From assembly GCA_016201275.1 (NCBI GenBank), contig JACQDB010000021.1:1-37435 (forward strand): DNA of 37,435 bases, in the 5' to 3' direction. Of the stretch, positions 24,250 to 33,815 are shown piece by piece. The first letter of the stretch is position 1; every line of letters starts with the position of its first letter. Made by a program: the position numbers and the translations under genes. The DNA is from Acidobacteriota bacterium (GTDB taxonomy: Bacteria > Acidobacteriota > Blastocatellia > UBA7656). Under the pieces are notes generated by a model that was not told the origin of the DNA, searched no databases, and was given only the letters and a program-made list of their open reading frames with translations.

Positions 24250-27200
24250 ATGAATAGAAAATCGGTTGCCGCGACCATTCACACCTTAATTACCACGCAG
24301 AAATCTTTCCGCAGCTATTTGCTGATCGCCATAGTGGTGTTGTTTCTGGCGGGGATGATGAGCCGGAATTTTCACTCTCCGGTTTACGCTGCCGGTACAA
24401 TTACCGGCACGGTCTATAAAGACTACAACGCCAACGGGGCGATGAATACCACTGGCGCGACGCCGAACTTCGCCATAGATGCGGGGGTGGCGGGCGTCGT
24501 GGTGACCGCTTATGACGGAGCGGGTGTGGTACGCGGCACGGCAACGACGGGAGCCAGCGGAACCTATTCATTAGCGGCTGCCGGAACCGGCCCGTATCGC
24601 ATAGAGTTCACTGCTTTGCCCAGCGGATATTATCCGAGCGTAACGGGAACCAACAACGCTTCGACGGTGCGCTTTGTGCCGGATGGCAATTCCTCAGGCA
24701 TTGATCTGGGCATACTCAAGCCTACGGACTATTCGCAGAACAATCCGCTGGTGGCTACGCCCTGTTACATCAACGGCAACAACACCGGCGCTGATGATGT
24801 GCTGGTAGCGCTGGCCTATGATCGCTCTGGGGCGGTGCAACACATCGCGCTGTCCAATCAGATCGGCAGCACCTGGGGGCTGGCCTGGCGTCCGCGCACC
24901 AAAACTTTATTTGCGGCGGCGATGCTGAAACGACAAACCGGATTTGGTCCCGGCAAAGACGGCACTCGCGGCACTGCCGACGACATCAGTTCCATCTACG
25001 TCATAGACTACAACGCGCCGGGAGCCAACGGCGCAGGCACCGTGGTTACAGCGCAAACCATTGATATGAACTCTTTCAGCGGCGTCAATGTTGGTGCCAA
25101 TCCGCGTGTCGGTTCGACTCCGGCTAACGATTTAGCGGGCAACACCACACCGGCGCACGATTACAATGTGCTGGATAAAGTCGGGCGACGCGGCATCGGC
25201 GGCATAGCGGTTTCCGAAGACGGCAACACCTTGTATGTCGTCAACCTCAACCTCACGCAGCCGCAACTGATCGCGCTCAACATCACCAACCTGAGCAGCA
25301 TCACGCTCAACAGCATCACCAACATTTCGAATCCCGGTTGTCCGGGAACCGACACCTTTGCGCCGTGGGCAGTGCGCGTCAAAGATGGCGAGGTTTATGT
25401 TGGCACGGTCTGCACGGCAGATGTTTCGCAGAACGCGCAGAACCTGCGCGCTTATGTGCAGCGGCTTTCCGGCAGTTCCTTCACCAATGTTGATCTGGAT
25501 TCGACCATAGCTGCCGATTATATGCAGCTCTACTATGACCGCTCGTGCAAATACTATAATACCGGCGGGGCGCGTTGTGATCGCGCCGAATGGACCCCGT
25601 GGGATGACAATTTCACCTTTGCTACCATCGGCACACAGCGCCAGGTGACCGGCGTGCAGCCGATTCTGTCCGACATTGAATTCGACCCGGATGGCGCGAT
25701 GATCCTTGGCGTCATGGATCGGCGCGGACACCAACACGGCACTGGCAATTATTCGCCGACCGCAGGGGACACGGCGCTTTATGAAGAAATCTCTGCCGGA
25801 ACCATACTCAAGCTGTGCAATGTCAGTGGTACATATGTACCGGAAGGCAAGGCCGGGTGTTCGCGCACGGTGGTTCCGCCCTATGATGCGACGACCGACC
25901 CCGCGCCGGGGGCTGCAGGCATTCCGACGACCTTCTTTAATAACTATTCGGCAACCGGCGGCGGCGACGGTCACGAAGAGATTTTTTTCGGCGGACTGGC
26001 GAATCTGCCGGGCGCTAAAGAAATCGTGGGAACGATGATGAATCCCCAGCCGACCTATTATGCGGGCGGCTGGCGTTGGCTCAGTACCGCGACTGGTGCT
26101 CCCATAGCCAACTTCACGCTCTACACCGGCAATGGTGGAACCAGCAATGTGCTGGGCAAAGCTAATGGCTTGGGCGATACCGTGTTATTGACCGACCCTG
26201 CGCCGCTGCAAATCGGCAATCGGGTGTGGAATGATGCCGACGGGGACGGCATTCAAGATGCCAACGAGAGCGCCATCTCCGGCGTGACCGTGCAATTGTG
26301 GGGAGACACCAATGGTGATGGCACGGTTGATACACAGGTGGGCAGCGCCACGACCGATGCCAGCGGTAACTATTATTTTGGCGGCAGCAGCAACACCAAT
26401 ATGCTGTCGTCGTGCGGCACTACGACCTTGACGCCGCGCGTCAATGCCAGTTCCGATGATGCCGAAGAAGCGGCTGGCACAGTTGTCACTACTGGATCAC
26501 TTGACCTGGCTTATGCCGGCTCGACGATAAATCTTGTGGGGATGCGGTTCAACGGTCTGACCATTCCGCGTGGCGCGAGAATCACCAGCGCGACGCTGCA
26601 ATTTACCGCCAGCAACAGCGATTCGACCAACACCGTCAATCTCACCATTCAAGGCGAAGCGGTAGCCAATTCCACGACCTTTACCACCGCCACCAACAAC
26701 CTGTCATCGCGCCCTCGCACCACCAGTTCGGTCGCCTGGTCTGCGCTAGGCGCGTGGACAAGTGGCGCAACCACCAATGCCACGTCGCCGAATTTCGCCG
26801 CCGTCATACAGGAGATTGTCAATAACTCCGGCTGGGCTAGCGGCAACAGCTTGAACCTTTTTCTCTCTGACAATGCTTCGACCGCCAGCGCTCGCCGTCG
26901 TGGGCGCTCGTTCGATTCATCAACCACCACCGCGCCCTTGTTGAGCGTGACCTATGATTGCCCATATACCCTGGCCACCAATCGCGCTTATGAAATTCGC
27001 ATCGCCACCGGACAGGCATCTTTAAGCGCCACGCCAGCTTTGACCACCACCAACGGCGACGCTTCGGCAAACGGCGACAGCCGCGATTCCGATGTTACGC
27101 TTTCGGGCAGCAACGCCGTCATAGCTTTTACCAGCGGCGGTGCCGGAGTTAACGATCACACTTTTGACGCCGGGTTTTTGCCCACCGCCTCAGCCATCTA

Positions 27201-30200
27201 TTCGCTAGGCAATCGCGTCTTTTTCGATACCAACAACAACGGCCAAATGGACGTAGGCGAGATCGGCATAGGCAATGTCACCGTGCAATTGCTCGACAGC
27301 AACAACACGGTTGTACAGACGCAGACGACCACCACCACAGCAGGCAGCGCCGGTTATTATCGCTTCGATAATTTGGTGGCGGGAACTTATAAAGTACGCA
27401 TCCCCGCCGCGAACTTCACCGGCGCGGGCGCGTTGGTCGGTTATCAAAACAGCGCCAATTCTATCTCCGGCACCGACCTGCGCGACAACGGCGTTGACCC
27501 GGCCAGCAACAACCCTTCGACTGCCGGGGTTCTCAGCGCCAGCCTCGTCGTCGGCAATGGTGCGTTTCCAATCAGCGAACCCGATGTCACGGCTTCGGGC
27601 GCGGGGGCGCACGCTGCTATCGGAGACGGACGTGATAACTTGACGGTGGATTTCGGTTTCTTCAATGTCGTTTTGGGCAATTTGATTTTTGTGGACGCCA
27701 ACAGCAATGGCACCTTTGATGGCATAGATACGCCTTTGTCTGGAGCGACCGTCAGACTCTATCAAGCCGATGGCACCACCGAAGTTCCGGTTGGCCCCGA
27801 TGGCATACTTGGCACCACCGACGACACCACCGGCGTAACCAATCAATTGACGACGACCAGCACCGGGCTGTACCAGTTTTCGGGATTACCAGCGGGCAGC
27901 TACGTCGTGAAAGTCAATCCGGGCAGCGGTTATCGCAGCACCGCCGATGTCGTCAATACCGGCAATCCCAACAGCAACACCGACAGTGATGATAACGGCG
28001 TCGGCAGCGCCACCGGACAAGTCAGCAGCGCTGTCAATGCTTCGGCCATCGCCTTGACGCCGGGTTCCGAACCGACGGTGGATAACAACACCGGCAAGAC
28101 CACCAACTTCACTTTGGACTTTGGCTTCAATTCGGTTACCGCTGTGACCTTGACCGCCTGTGTGGTGTCGGGTTACGACAAAGGCGCGTTGATTGAATGG
28201 CAGAGCGGCTTTGAAGAAGACAATCTGGGCTACAACATTTATCAGGAAGACAACGGCAAACGCACCCTGGTCAATCAACAGATGATCGCCGGTTCGGCGT
28301 TGACAGTGGGCACGGACACGGTGATTCGTTCCGGTTTTTCGTATGCCTGGTGGGATGATACGGCAACCGGCAAAACGGCTGCTTACTGGTTAGAAGCGGT
28401 TGACCTCAACGGCACCAGCCAATGGTTCGGTCCTTACTTTGTCAATCCGATTGGCGGCGCGCCACCGCCGCGCAGCAACGCGCCGTTGTTGAGCAAACTG
28501 GGCGCGCCTCAACAGCAGATCACCCGCCCGGTCGAAGCCATGGCCGGGATGCCTAGGTCTTCGGCCAAGCCGGTGGATAAACAGCCGTATCTGGCGCTTG
28601 CCGGAGCCGCCATCAAAATCGGCGTCAAGGAAGAGGGCTGGTACCGCATTCCTTTTGCCGATTTGCAAAGCGCCGGATTGCCCGCCAATACCAACCCGCA
28701 ATTCCTGCAACTCTTTGTTGACGGACAGGAATTGCCGATCAAGATCAGCGAGGATAAAGACGGCAAGGCGGTCGAATTTTATGGCGTCTGCGTCAATTCG
28801 CTGTACACCTTTATGCGAACCTATTATCTAGTGCCGGGGACGCGGCAAGGCTTGCGTATTGAGTCGGTGGAAGGCAAAGGCGTGCCGAGCAACGCTACAG
28901 GATTTGCCTACAGCGTTGAGCGCAAAGACCGCACCATTTACTTTTCCTCTTTGCGGAATGGCGACCGGGAAAACTTCTTTGGCGCGGTCATCTCCAGAAA
29001 TCCGCTCAATCAAACTGTGACCTTGACCAATCTTGACCCCTCGGCAACGGGCTATGCGACGCTTGATGTTTCGGTGCAGGGCGTCACGCAGGTGAACCAC
29101 GTCATATTGGTGCAACTCAATGGCGCGAGTCTGGGCTACGTCTCGTTTGCAGGGTTGACCTTGGGGGCGCAGCAATTTCACGTACCGCAATCGGTGCTGC
29201 GCGAAGGCCAGAACACCGTGACCTTGACGCCGCTTGGCGGGAATGCCGATATTGACTTGGTGGATGCGATTCGTTTGACCTATCAACATCGTTACAAGGT
29301 TGATAACAACTTGTTGAAGTTCACGGCAAGCGGCGGTCAGCGCATCACTGTGGATGGTTTTTCCAGCCCAGCCATAGAGGTGCTGGATGTGACCAATCCG
29401 TTTGCCATTAGCGAAATGACGCTCGAAACGCAGGCGGCCAGCGGCGGCGGTTATGCCGCGAGTTTCGTTGCGCCGGCCAGCGGCGAGCGCACTTTGTTGG
29501 CTTTGACCGTTGATAAAAAGAAGGCTGTGCCATCCCTCAAGCGCGATGATTTGACCACCTGGAAACAGACCAACAACGCGGCGGATTTAGTTATCATCAC
29601 GACGCGTGAGTTTGCCCCGGTGGTGGCGGACTTGAAAGCGCTGCGCGAGACCCAGGGCTTGACGGTGGTGGTACTGTGCGCCGAAGACCTCTACGATGAA
29701 TTCAGCTACGGGCAGAAGAACCCGCAAGCCATACGCGACTTTTTGAACTTCACCGCGAAATGGAAAAAGGGGCCGCGTTATGTCTTGTTGGTTGGCGATG
29801 CCAGTTATGATCCGAAGAATTATCTGGGCGCTGGCGACTTCGACTTTGTGCCGTCCAAATTGATAGACACTCATTATATGGAGACCGCCAGCGATGACTG
29901 GTTGGCCGATTTCGATGGCGATGGCATAGCCGATTTAAACATCGGGCGCTTGCCTGTACGAACCGTCGAGCAGGCCAAATTGATGATCGCCAAAATCATC
30001 GCTTATGAAAAAGCTACGCCTTCACGCGAAGTCTTATTGGTGGCCGATGCGCCTGACATCTACGATTTTGAAAGCGCTACTGACGCCTTGCGGACATTGG
30101 TTGACAATCAAACGCAGATCAGTCAGATCAAGCGCGCCAAATTGGATGCCAGCACCGCAAAAAGCCAATTGCTGGCGGCCTTGAATCGTGGGCCGAGGGT

Positions 30201-30603
30201 GGTCAATTACGTCGGTCATGGGTCGGTGAATTTGTGGCGCGGCAATCTGTTGACCAATGCCGATGCGCGGGCTTTGACCAATAGCGAACGGCTGTCGTTC
30301 GTCGTCGTGATGAGTTGTTTGAACGGTTATTTCAACGACCCGTATCTGGATGGTCTGGCGGAAAGCCTGATGAAAGCCGAAGGCGGCGGCGCGGTGGCGG
30401 TGTGGGCGTCATCGGGTTTGACCGAGCCGCACGAACAATCGGTGATGAATCAGGAACTCTACAGGCAATTGTTCAATCCCAAGATCAAGGGCAGCAAGCC
30501 GACCATCAGTGAAGCCATACGCAAAGCTAAAGCGGTGGTCTTGGATATGGACATTCGCCGTAGCTGGATTTTCTTCGGCGACCCGACCATGAAACTGAAA
30601 TAA
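24250..30603 (+). CDS. Secreted giant gingipain-like (C25) cysteine protease with SdrD_B repeats
   Basis: The 2117-residue protein has a signal peptide ending near VYAA (residues 45-48). Next come an SdrD_B-like domain (49-155), a beta-propeller-like region (about 157-652; DIEFDPDGAMILGVMDRRGH), an SdrD_B domain from 653 (IGNRVWNDADGDGIQDANES) interrupted by a DNRLRE-like beta module at about 718-901, further SdrD_B domains from about 981 and 1142, an FN3-like domain near 1297, a pre-protease domain from about 1453, and a C25 caspase-like peptidase (about 1767-2117). The His-Cys dyad is present: YVGHGS (His1990) and VMSCLNGYF (Cys2023). DGDG-type loops suggest calcium binding. The chain ends right after the peptidase (FGDPTMKLK), so no type IX sorting domain is seen. 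AGGAAG lies six bases before the ATG at 24250. It probably degrades or processes proteins outside the cell. Confidence 0.9.
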   Translation: MNRKSVAATIHTLITTQKSFRSYLLIAIVVLFLAGMMSRNFHSPVYAAGTITGTVYKDYNANGAMNTTGATPNFAIDAGVAGVVVTAYDGAGVVRGTATTGASGTYSLAAAGTGPYRIEFTALPSGYYPSVTGTNNASTVRFVPDGNSSGIDLGILKPTDYSQNNPLVATPCYINGNNTGADDVLVALAYDRSGAVQHIALSNQIGSTWGLAWRPRTKTLFAAAMLKRQTGFGPGKDGTRGTADDISSIYVIDYNAPGANGAGTVVTAQTIDMNSFSGVNVGANPRVGSTPANDLAGNTTPAHDYNVLDKVGRRGIGGIAVSEDGNTLYVVNLNLTQPQLIALNITNLSSITLNSITNISNPGCPGTDTFAPWAVRVKDGEVYVGTVCTADVSQNAQNLRAYVQRLSGSSFTNVDLDSTIAADYMQLYYDRSCKYYNTGGARCDRAEWTPWDDNFTFATIGTQRQVTGVQPILSDIEFDPDGAMILGVMDRRGHQHGTGNYSPTAGDTALYEEISAGTILKLCNVSGTYVPEGKAGCSRTVVPPYDATTDPAPGAAGIPTTFFNNYSATGGGDGHEEIFFGGLANLPGAKEIVGTMMNPQPTYYAGGWRWLSTATGAPIANFTLYTGNGGTSNVLGKANGLGDTVLLTDPAPLQIGNRVWNDADGDGIQDANESAISGVTVQLWGDTNGDGTVDTQVGSATTDASGNYYFGGSSNTNMLSSCGTTTLTPRVNASSDDAEEAAGTVVTTGSLDLAYAGSTINLVGMRFNGLTIPRGARITSATLQFTASNSDSTNTVNLTIQGEAVANSTTFTTATNNLSSRPRTTSSVAWSALGAWTSGATTNATSPNFAAVIQEIVNNSGWASGNSLNLFLSDNASTASARRRGRSFDSSTTTAPLLSVTYDCPYTLATNRAYEIRIATGQASLSATPALTTTNGDASANGDSRDSDVTLSGSNAVIAFTSGGAGVNDHTFDAGFLPTASAIYSLGNRVFFDTNNNGQMDVGEIGIGNVTVQLLDSNNTVVQTQTTTTTAGSAGYYRFDNLVAGTYKVRIPAANFTGAGALVGYQNSANSISGTDLRDNGVDPASNNPSTAGVLSASLVVGNGAFPISEPDVTASGAGAHAAIGDGRDNLTVDFGFFNVVLGNLIFVDANSNGTFDGIDTPLSGATVRLYQADGTTEVPVGPDGILGTTDDTTGVTNQLTTTSTGLYQFSGLPAGSYVVKVNPGSGYRSTADVVNTGNPNSNTDSDDNGVGSATGQVSSAVNASAIALTPGSEPTVDNNTGKTTNFTLDFGFNSVTAVTLTACVVSGYDKGALIEWQSGFEEDNLGYNIYQEDNGKRTLVNQQMIAGSALTVGTDTVIRSGFSYAWWDDTATGKTAAYWLEAVDLNGTSQWFGPYFVNPIGGAPPPRSNAPLLSKLGAPQQQITRPVEAMAGMPRSSAKPVDKQPYLALAGAAIKIGVKEEGWYRIPFADLQSAGLPANTNPQFLQLFVDGQELPIKISEDKDGKAVEFYGVCVNSLYTFMRTYYLVPGTRQGLRIESVEGKGVPSNATGFAYSVERKDRTIYFSSLRNGDRENFFGAVISRNPLNQTVTLTNLDPSATGYATLDVSVQGVTQVNHVILVQLNGASLGYVSFAGLTLGAQQFHVPQSVLREGQNTVTLTPLGGNADIDLVDAIRLTYQHRYKVDNNLLKFTASGGQRITVDGFSSPAIEVLDVTNPFAISEMTLETQAASGGGYAASFVAPASGERTLLALTVDKKKAVPSLKRDDLTTWKQTNNAADLVIITTREFAPVVADLKALRETQGLTVVVLCAEDLYDEFSYGQKNPQAIRDFLNFTAKWKKGPRYVLLVGDASYDPKNYLGAGDFDFVPSKLIDTHYMETASDDWLADFDGDGIADLNIGRLPVRTVEQAKLMIAKIIAYEKATPSREVLLVADAPDIYDFESATDALRTLVDNQTQISQIKRAKLDASTAKSQLLAALNRGPRVVNYVGHGSVNLWRGNLLTNADARALTNSERLSFVVVMSCLNGYFNDPYLDGLAESLMKAEGGGAVAVWASSGLTEPHEQSVMNQELYRQLFNPKIKGSKPTISEAIRKAKAVVLDMDIRRSWIFFGDPTMKLK

Positions 30604-30683
30604 AGCAAGCGCGACGAGGAGCAGAGGCGTAACGGCTTTGTCGAATTGCCAACCGTTGGCCTGAGTTGCTGGAAGCGCACGCA

Positions 30684-30730
30684 AAAAAGAGAAACCGGCA
30701 GGCCCGAAGGCTCGCCGGTTTCTCTTTTTC
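30684..30730 (+). terminator. Intrinsic terminator of the C25 protease gene
   Basis: AAAAAGAGAAACCGGC (30684-30699) and GCCGGTTTCTCTTTTT (30714-30729) form a perfect stem around a 14-base loop, with A- and T-runs at its base. It lies 80 bases after the stop codon and may work on both strands. Confidence 0.88.
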
Positions 30731-30853
30731 ATCAACTAACTTCATGCCGTTGGCCTGTAGGCGGGACTACAAAACCTCTCTCCTCATGAACCCGCGCCTC
30801 TGACCTTTTCCTTCCTTCAATTGCATCCGCGCTTCAGCGAAGGGTTTCAATTA

Positions 30854-30891
30854 TCTTTGAGCCAATCGGCAAGACTTTCTCGCGTTACTGG
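30854..30891 (+). promoter_or_regulatory. Shared upstream element, copy 1
   Basis: TCTTTGAGCCAATCGGCAAG followed by CTTTCTCGCGTTACTGG recurs at 32545-32583 before the next gene, with few changes. It ends 35 bases before the ATG at 30927. It may be a duplicated promoter or operator. Confidence 0.5.
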
Positions 30892-30926
30892 ATGAACACG
30901 AAAATTAACTTCGAGGAGCAACGACA

Positions 30927-32537
30927 ATGAACGCACCAGCAAACACCGCTTTGAGATGCCCGCACGGTCACGGCGAAGTCACTGTGCCAGACAGCCGCTT
31001 CTGCAACACTTGTGGAGCGCCTCTGGTTGCTGTCTTTCAACCTCTGAATCAAGCCGCGCAACCGCCAATGCCGCCGATGGTCGCAGCGCAATTCTCGAAT
31101 CAACAGATCAGACCGGCGCAATCGGTGTTTGCCAATCCCGCGCCTGCCCACAACTATCCGCAAAACGGGTACGCGCAGCCGCCATTCAACCCGCAAATGC
31201 CAGGGCAGCAATTCAACCCGCAGATGCAAGGGCAACAATTCAATCCGCAGATGCAAGGCCAAGCCGTCAACGCGACGGCGAAAAGTTTTTGCAAAGTTTG
31301 TAGCGGCAACGGCGCGACCCTCGATGCCAGCGTCATCGTTTGTCCGCAATGCCGTTGGCTGCGCCCACTGGCGGTAAATTACAAGATTGATTGCGAAGCT
31401 TTTTTATGGGCGCAGGACGGCGCGGCGATGTCGAAACTGCGTTCGATGAGCGCCCTTAACTCGGTTGCCAAATCCATCTCTGATAAAGTTGGCAGGCGCT
31501 GGATTGAAACCACGTTCAACGCCATTCGTTTGAGCGACCGGCAATTGCCCGATGTCTATGCTCAAGCGGTGCGTGCCGCTCGCCTGCTCGGCATGAGTTA
31601 TATGCCGGATGTTTATGTTTCGGGCGATAGAATGTGGGACGCCTTGATTTTCGGCAGCGACACCAATGCGTTTCTGGTCTTAGGCACGGCGTTGATTACC
31701 AATTTTCGCGGCGACGATTTGTTGTTCATACTGGCGCGTGAAATGGGCCATTGCCGCGCCGGTCACGCGCTGTGGAAAACCGTGATTCGTTTTTTGGTAG
31801 GCGAGATGGCTCCGCATCGAGGGATTATGGCGGGCGGTTTGGTGTCGGCGGTTGGCAAAGTGCTAAACCCCGGACAATTGATTGAAAGCGCTATGGAATT
31901 GCCGTTGCTGGCGTGGGCTAGACAAGCGGAAATCACCGCCGACCGTGCAGGGCTTCTGGCCGTAGGCGATGAAGCGATAGCGCGTCGCGTGTTGCTGGCC
32001 TGGTCTTTGAAATCTTCTATGCTATGTCAGCAGATCAACATCGAAGAGTGGTTGCAACAGGAAGCCGATGATGACAATATGACGCAGCTTTCCGAAATGC
32101 TCTCTTCGACGACGCCATATATCACGCGCCGTTTGCGCTTGATTCAACAGTTCGCGGCGGAACCGCAGATGCAATATTGGGGCGGATTGGTCAAAGCCTT
32201 TGCGCCCAAGACTGCTTTACCCAAAGCGGTCAACCACAACCCCAACGTGCCGCAAAAACCTGCCGCGATGCAAACTGCTGTGCATCATTCGACAGCAACA
32301 CCAACCCCCAAACCCCTAGCCGATGCCATCAAAATTAACTGTTCGAATTGCCAGACCGCTATGCGAATTCCCAAGTCCGCGCTTGCTGGAAAAGCGGCCT
32401 TGAACGTGAAATGCCCGAACGGCGTGTGCGGTAAAGTCATCACCTTGAAAAAACAGGCCGCACCCGCCGCAAAAGTTTCTGAACCGCAGCGCGCCGAGCA
32501 GTTGAAGAACGAAGCCAATCTGTCGGCTGACGAATAA
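30927..32537 (+). CDS. M48-like peptidase-fold protein with zinc ribbons and altered HExxH motif
   Basis: The 536-residue cytoplasmic-looking protein starts with a zinc-ribbon-like region (Cys11, FCNTC 25-29), a Pro/Gln-rich linker with three FNPQMxGQQ repeats (87-113), and a second ribbon (C122/C125, C139/C142). An M48-like domain follows (about 180-360). Its metal motif reads REMGH (271-275) where M48 enzymes have HExGH: the first zinc His is Arg, whereas the catalytic Glu, second His and downstream ITADRAG (ExxxD-type, around 335-340) remain. The C-terminus holds a third ribbon with CSNC and MRIPKS, recalling MJ0042-type zinc ribbons. It may be a non-proteolytic scaffold. GAGGAG nine bases before the ATG fixes the start. 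It shares an upstream element with the next gene. Confidence 0.82.
   Translation: MNAPANTALRCPHGHGEVTVPDSRFCNTCGAPLVAVFQPLNQAAQPPMPPMVAAQFSNQQIRPAQSVFANPAPAHNYPQNGYAQPPFNPQMPGQQFNPQMQGQQFNPQMQGQAVNATAKSFCKVCSGNGATLDASVIVCPQCRWLRPLAVNYKIDCEAFLWAQDGAAMSKLRSMSALNSVAKSISDKVGRRWIETTFNAIRLSDRQLPDVYAQAVRAARLLGMSYMPDVYVSGDRMWDALIFGSDTNAFLVLGTALITNFRGDDLLFILAREMGHCRAGHALWKTVIRFLVGEMAPHRGIMAGGLVSAVGKVLNPGQLIESAMELPLLAWARQAEITADRAGLLAVGDEAIARRVLLAWSLKSSMLCQQINIEEWLQQEADDDNMTQLSEMLSSTTPYITRRLRLIQQFAAEPQMQYWGGLVKAFAPKTALPKAVNHNPNVPQKPAAMQTAVHHSTATPTPKPLADAIKINCSNCQTAMRIPKSALAGKAALNVKCPNGVCGKVITLKKQAAPAAKVSEPQRAEQLKNEANLSADE
31185..31265 (+). repeat. Three 27-bp in-frame repeats (FNPQMxGQQ)
   Basis: Three consecutive 27-base units encode FNPQMPGQQ, FNPQMQGQQ and FNPQMQGQA. 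They lie in the linker between two zinc ribbons. Unit number may vary between strains through slippage. Confidence 0.85.
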
Positions 32538-32544
32538 AAAAAAT

Positions 32545-32583
32545 TCTTTGAGCCAATTGGCAAACGCTTCTCGCGTTATCTGG
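32545..32583 (+). promoter_or_regulatory. Shared upstream element, copy 2
   Basis: TCTTTGAGCCAATTGGCAAA followed by CGCTTCTCGCGTTATCTGG matches the element before the M48-like gene. It starts seven bases after that gene's stop and ends 57 bases before the next ATG. Confidence 0.5.
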
Positions 32584-32640
32584 TGACGGCGATTATAAGC
32601 CGAATCTATTGAACGAAACTGTAAGAGAGGACACCGAATT

Positions 32641-33744
32641 ATGAACACCAACGAAGTGATTATCATCAACGAAGAAGCCGATGGCACGACCACCATTGTT
32701 GACATTATCGAACCGACAACCGATACCAGCGCAACGGTGAGCGGCGACCCGAATGAATCGCTTGCTGAACAAGTGCTGGAAACCATACTCGGTCACGAGA
32801 TTGATCTTGATGGCGATGACAACACCAACAACGTGCAGCAAACCGACGACAGCGACGTGATAACTTCTTATGATGCTCAAGACGCTTCGTTGACCGACGC
32901 AGAGTTTGCAACGCTCGACGCCGATGACTTTGCCGCTGACGATTTGCAAGCGACCGCCGCCAGCGACAACGCCGATGCCACCGCCTTCAACACAACTGAT
33001 TATGCTACCGCTGAGGTCGCCGGTGCTGCTTTTGCGACGGCTGACTTTGCTGCCACGACCAGCGATGATTTCAGTGCTTCTACGGCAACCACAACTTCGA
33101 CTAATGACACCGCAAGCAATGACACCACCTCCGAAGCGCAGGCGCACATTGATGCTGCAACCCAAGCGCAAGAGCAGGCCGATGCCGCCATCGCCGCTGG
33201 CGATTACGAAACCGCCGCGCACTTGCGCGCCGACGCCGAAACCGAAGCTTATGCCGCAAGCGATGATTCTATGCTGCACGGCAACGATTCTAACGATTTG
33301 TATTTGGCGAACAACCAGCACGACCAAGCCGAAGCGGCACAGCAACAGGAAGCGCAATTTGCCGCCGCCGGGGATTATGAATCGGCGCGTGATGCCGCCG
33401 CCGATGCCGCTACTTATCAGCAATGGTCTGATGGCAACGCCGGTGGCAGCGATCACGCTGGGCAAGCGCAGCATGAACAGGCGCAGGAAGATTGGGCGGC
33501 GTGGCATCAAGATATAGCCGAAGACAATCAAGCGTCGGCAGATGCTTATGCGGCATATGGTGACGCCGATGGCGCGGCGATGTATCAAGAGGTTGCCAAC
33601 GACCATCAGGAAGTGGCAGACGATTACGGCGCGGCGGGAACCTATGACGCGACTTATGATACTTCGGATGCGACCTACACGGCGGACACCTCTTACGATT
33701 CGTCTTACAGTGCGGCGGATTATTCTTCGTATGATTCGGAGTGA
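32641..33744 (+). CDS. Lysine-free, strongly acidic Ala/Asp/Thr-rich protein
   Basis: The 367-residue product has no lysine, no cysteine and only two arginines, against a very large number of Asp and Glu. Residues 1-60 include a short ordered-looking segment (EVIIINEEADGTTTIVDIIE). About 170-310 is helical and contains three related units: AAGDYETAAHLRADAE, AAGDYESARDAAADAA and AYGDADGAAMYQEVAN, which look like degenerate TPR-like helices. The C-terminus (from about 325) is rich in Tyr, Ser, Thr and Asp. There is no signal peptide. I recognise no family. It follows the M48-like gene with a copy of the same upstream element, suggesting common control. GAGAGGA lies about nine bases before the ATG. 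Confidence 0.82.
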   Translation: MNTNEVIIINEEADGTTTIVDIIEPTTDTSATVSGDPNESLAEQVLETILGHEIDLDGDDNTNNVQQTDDSDVITSYDAQDASLTDAEFATLDADDFAADDLQATAASDNADATAFNTTDYATAEVAGAAFATADFAATTSDDFSASTATTTSTNDTASNDTTSEAQAHIDAATQAQEQADAAIAAGDYETAAHLRADAETEAYAASDDSMLHGNDSNDLYLANNQHDQAEAAQQQEAQFAAAGDYESARDAAADAATYQQWSDGNAGGSDHAGQAQHEQAQEDWAAWHQDIAEDNQASADAYAAYGDADGAAMYQEVANDHQEVADDYGAAGTYDATYDTSDATYTADTSYDSSYSAADYSSYDSE

Positions 33745-33815
33745 TGAAAATTCATCGCCTGCGGTCGGGTCTTTCGCCGGAGCCATTCAGTTGTCGTTAC
33801 AGAAAAGAAAAATGG

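Noticed and set aside
25132-25974. 280-residue minus-strand open frame inside the giant protease
   Set aside because: It is the antisense of a well-supported coding region and lacks any motif.
31185-31265. Possible CRISPR-like array from three 27-base repeats
   Set aside because: The repeats are directly adjacent without spacers, in frame, and encode FNPQMxGQQ.
32593-33786. 397-residue minus-strand open frame opposite the acidic protein
   Set aside because: Antisense of GAT/GCN-rich codons gives long open frames rich in Ile, Val and Arg. The plus-strand gene has a ribosome binding site and a shared upstream element.
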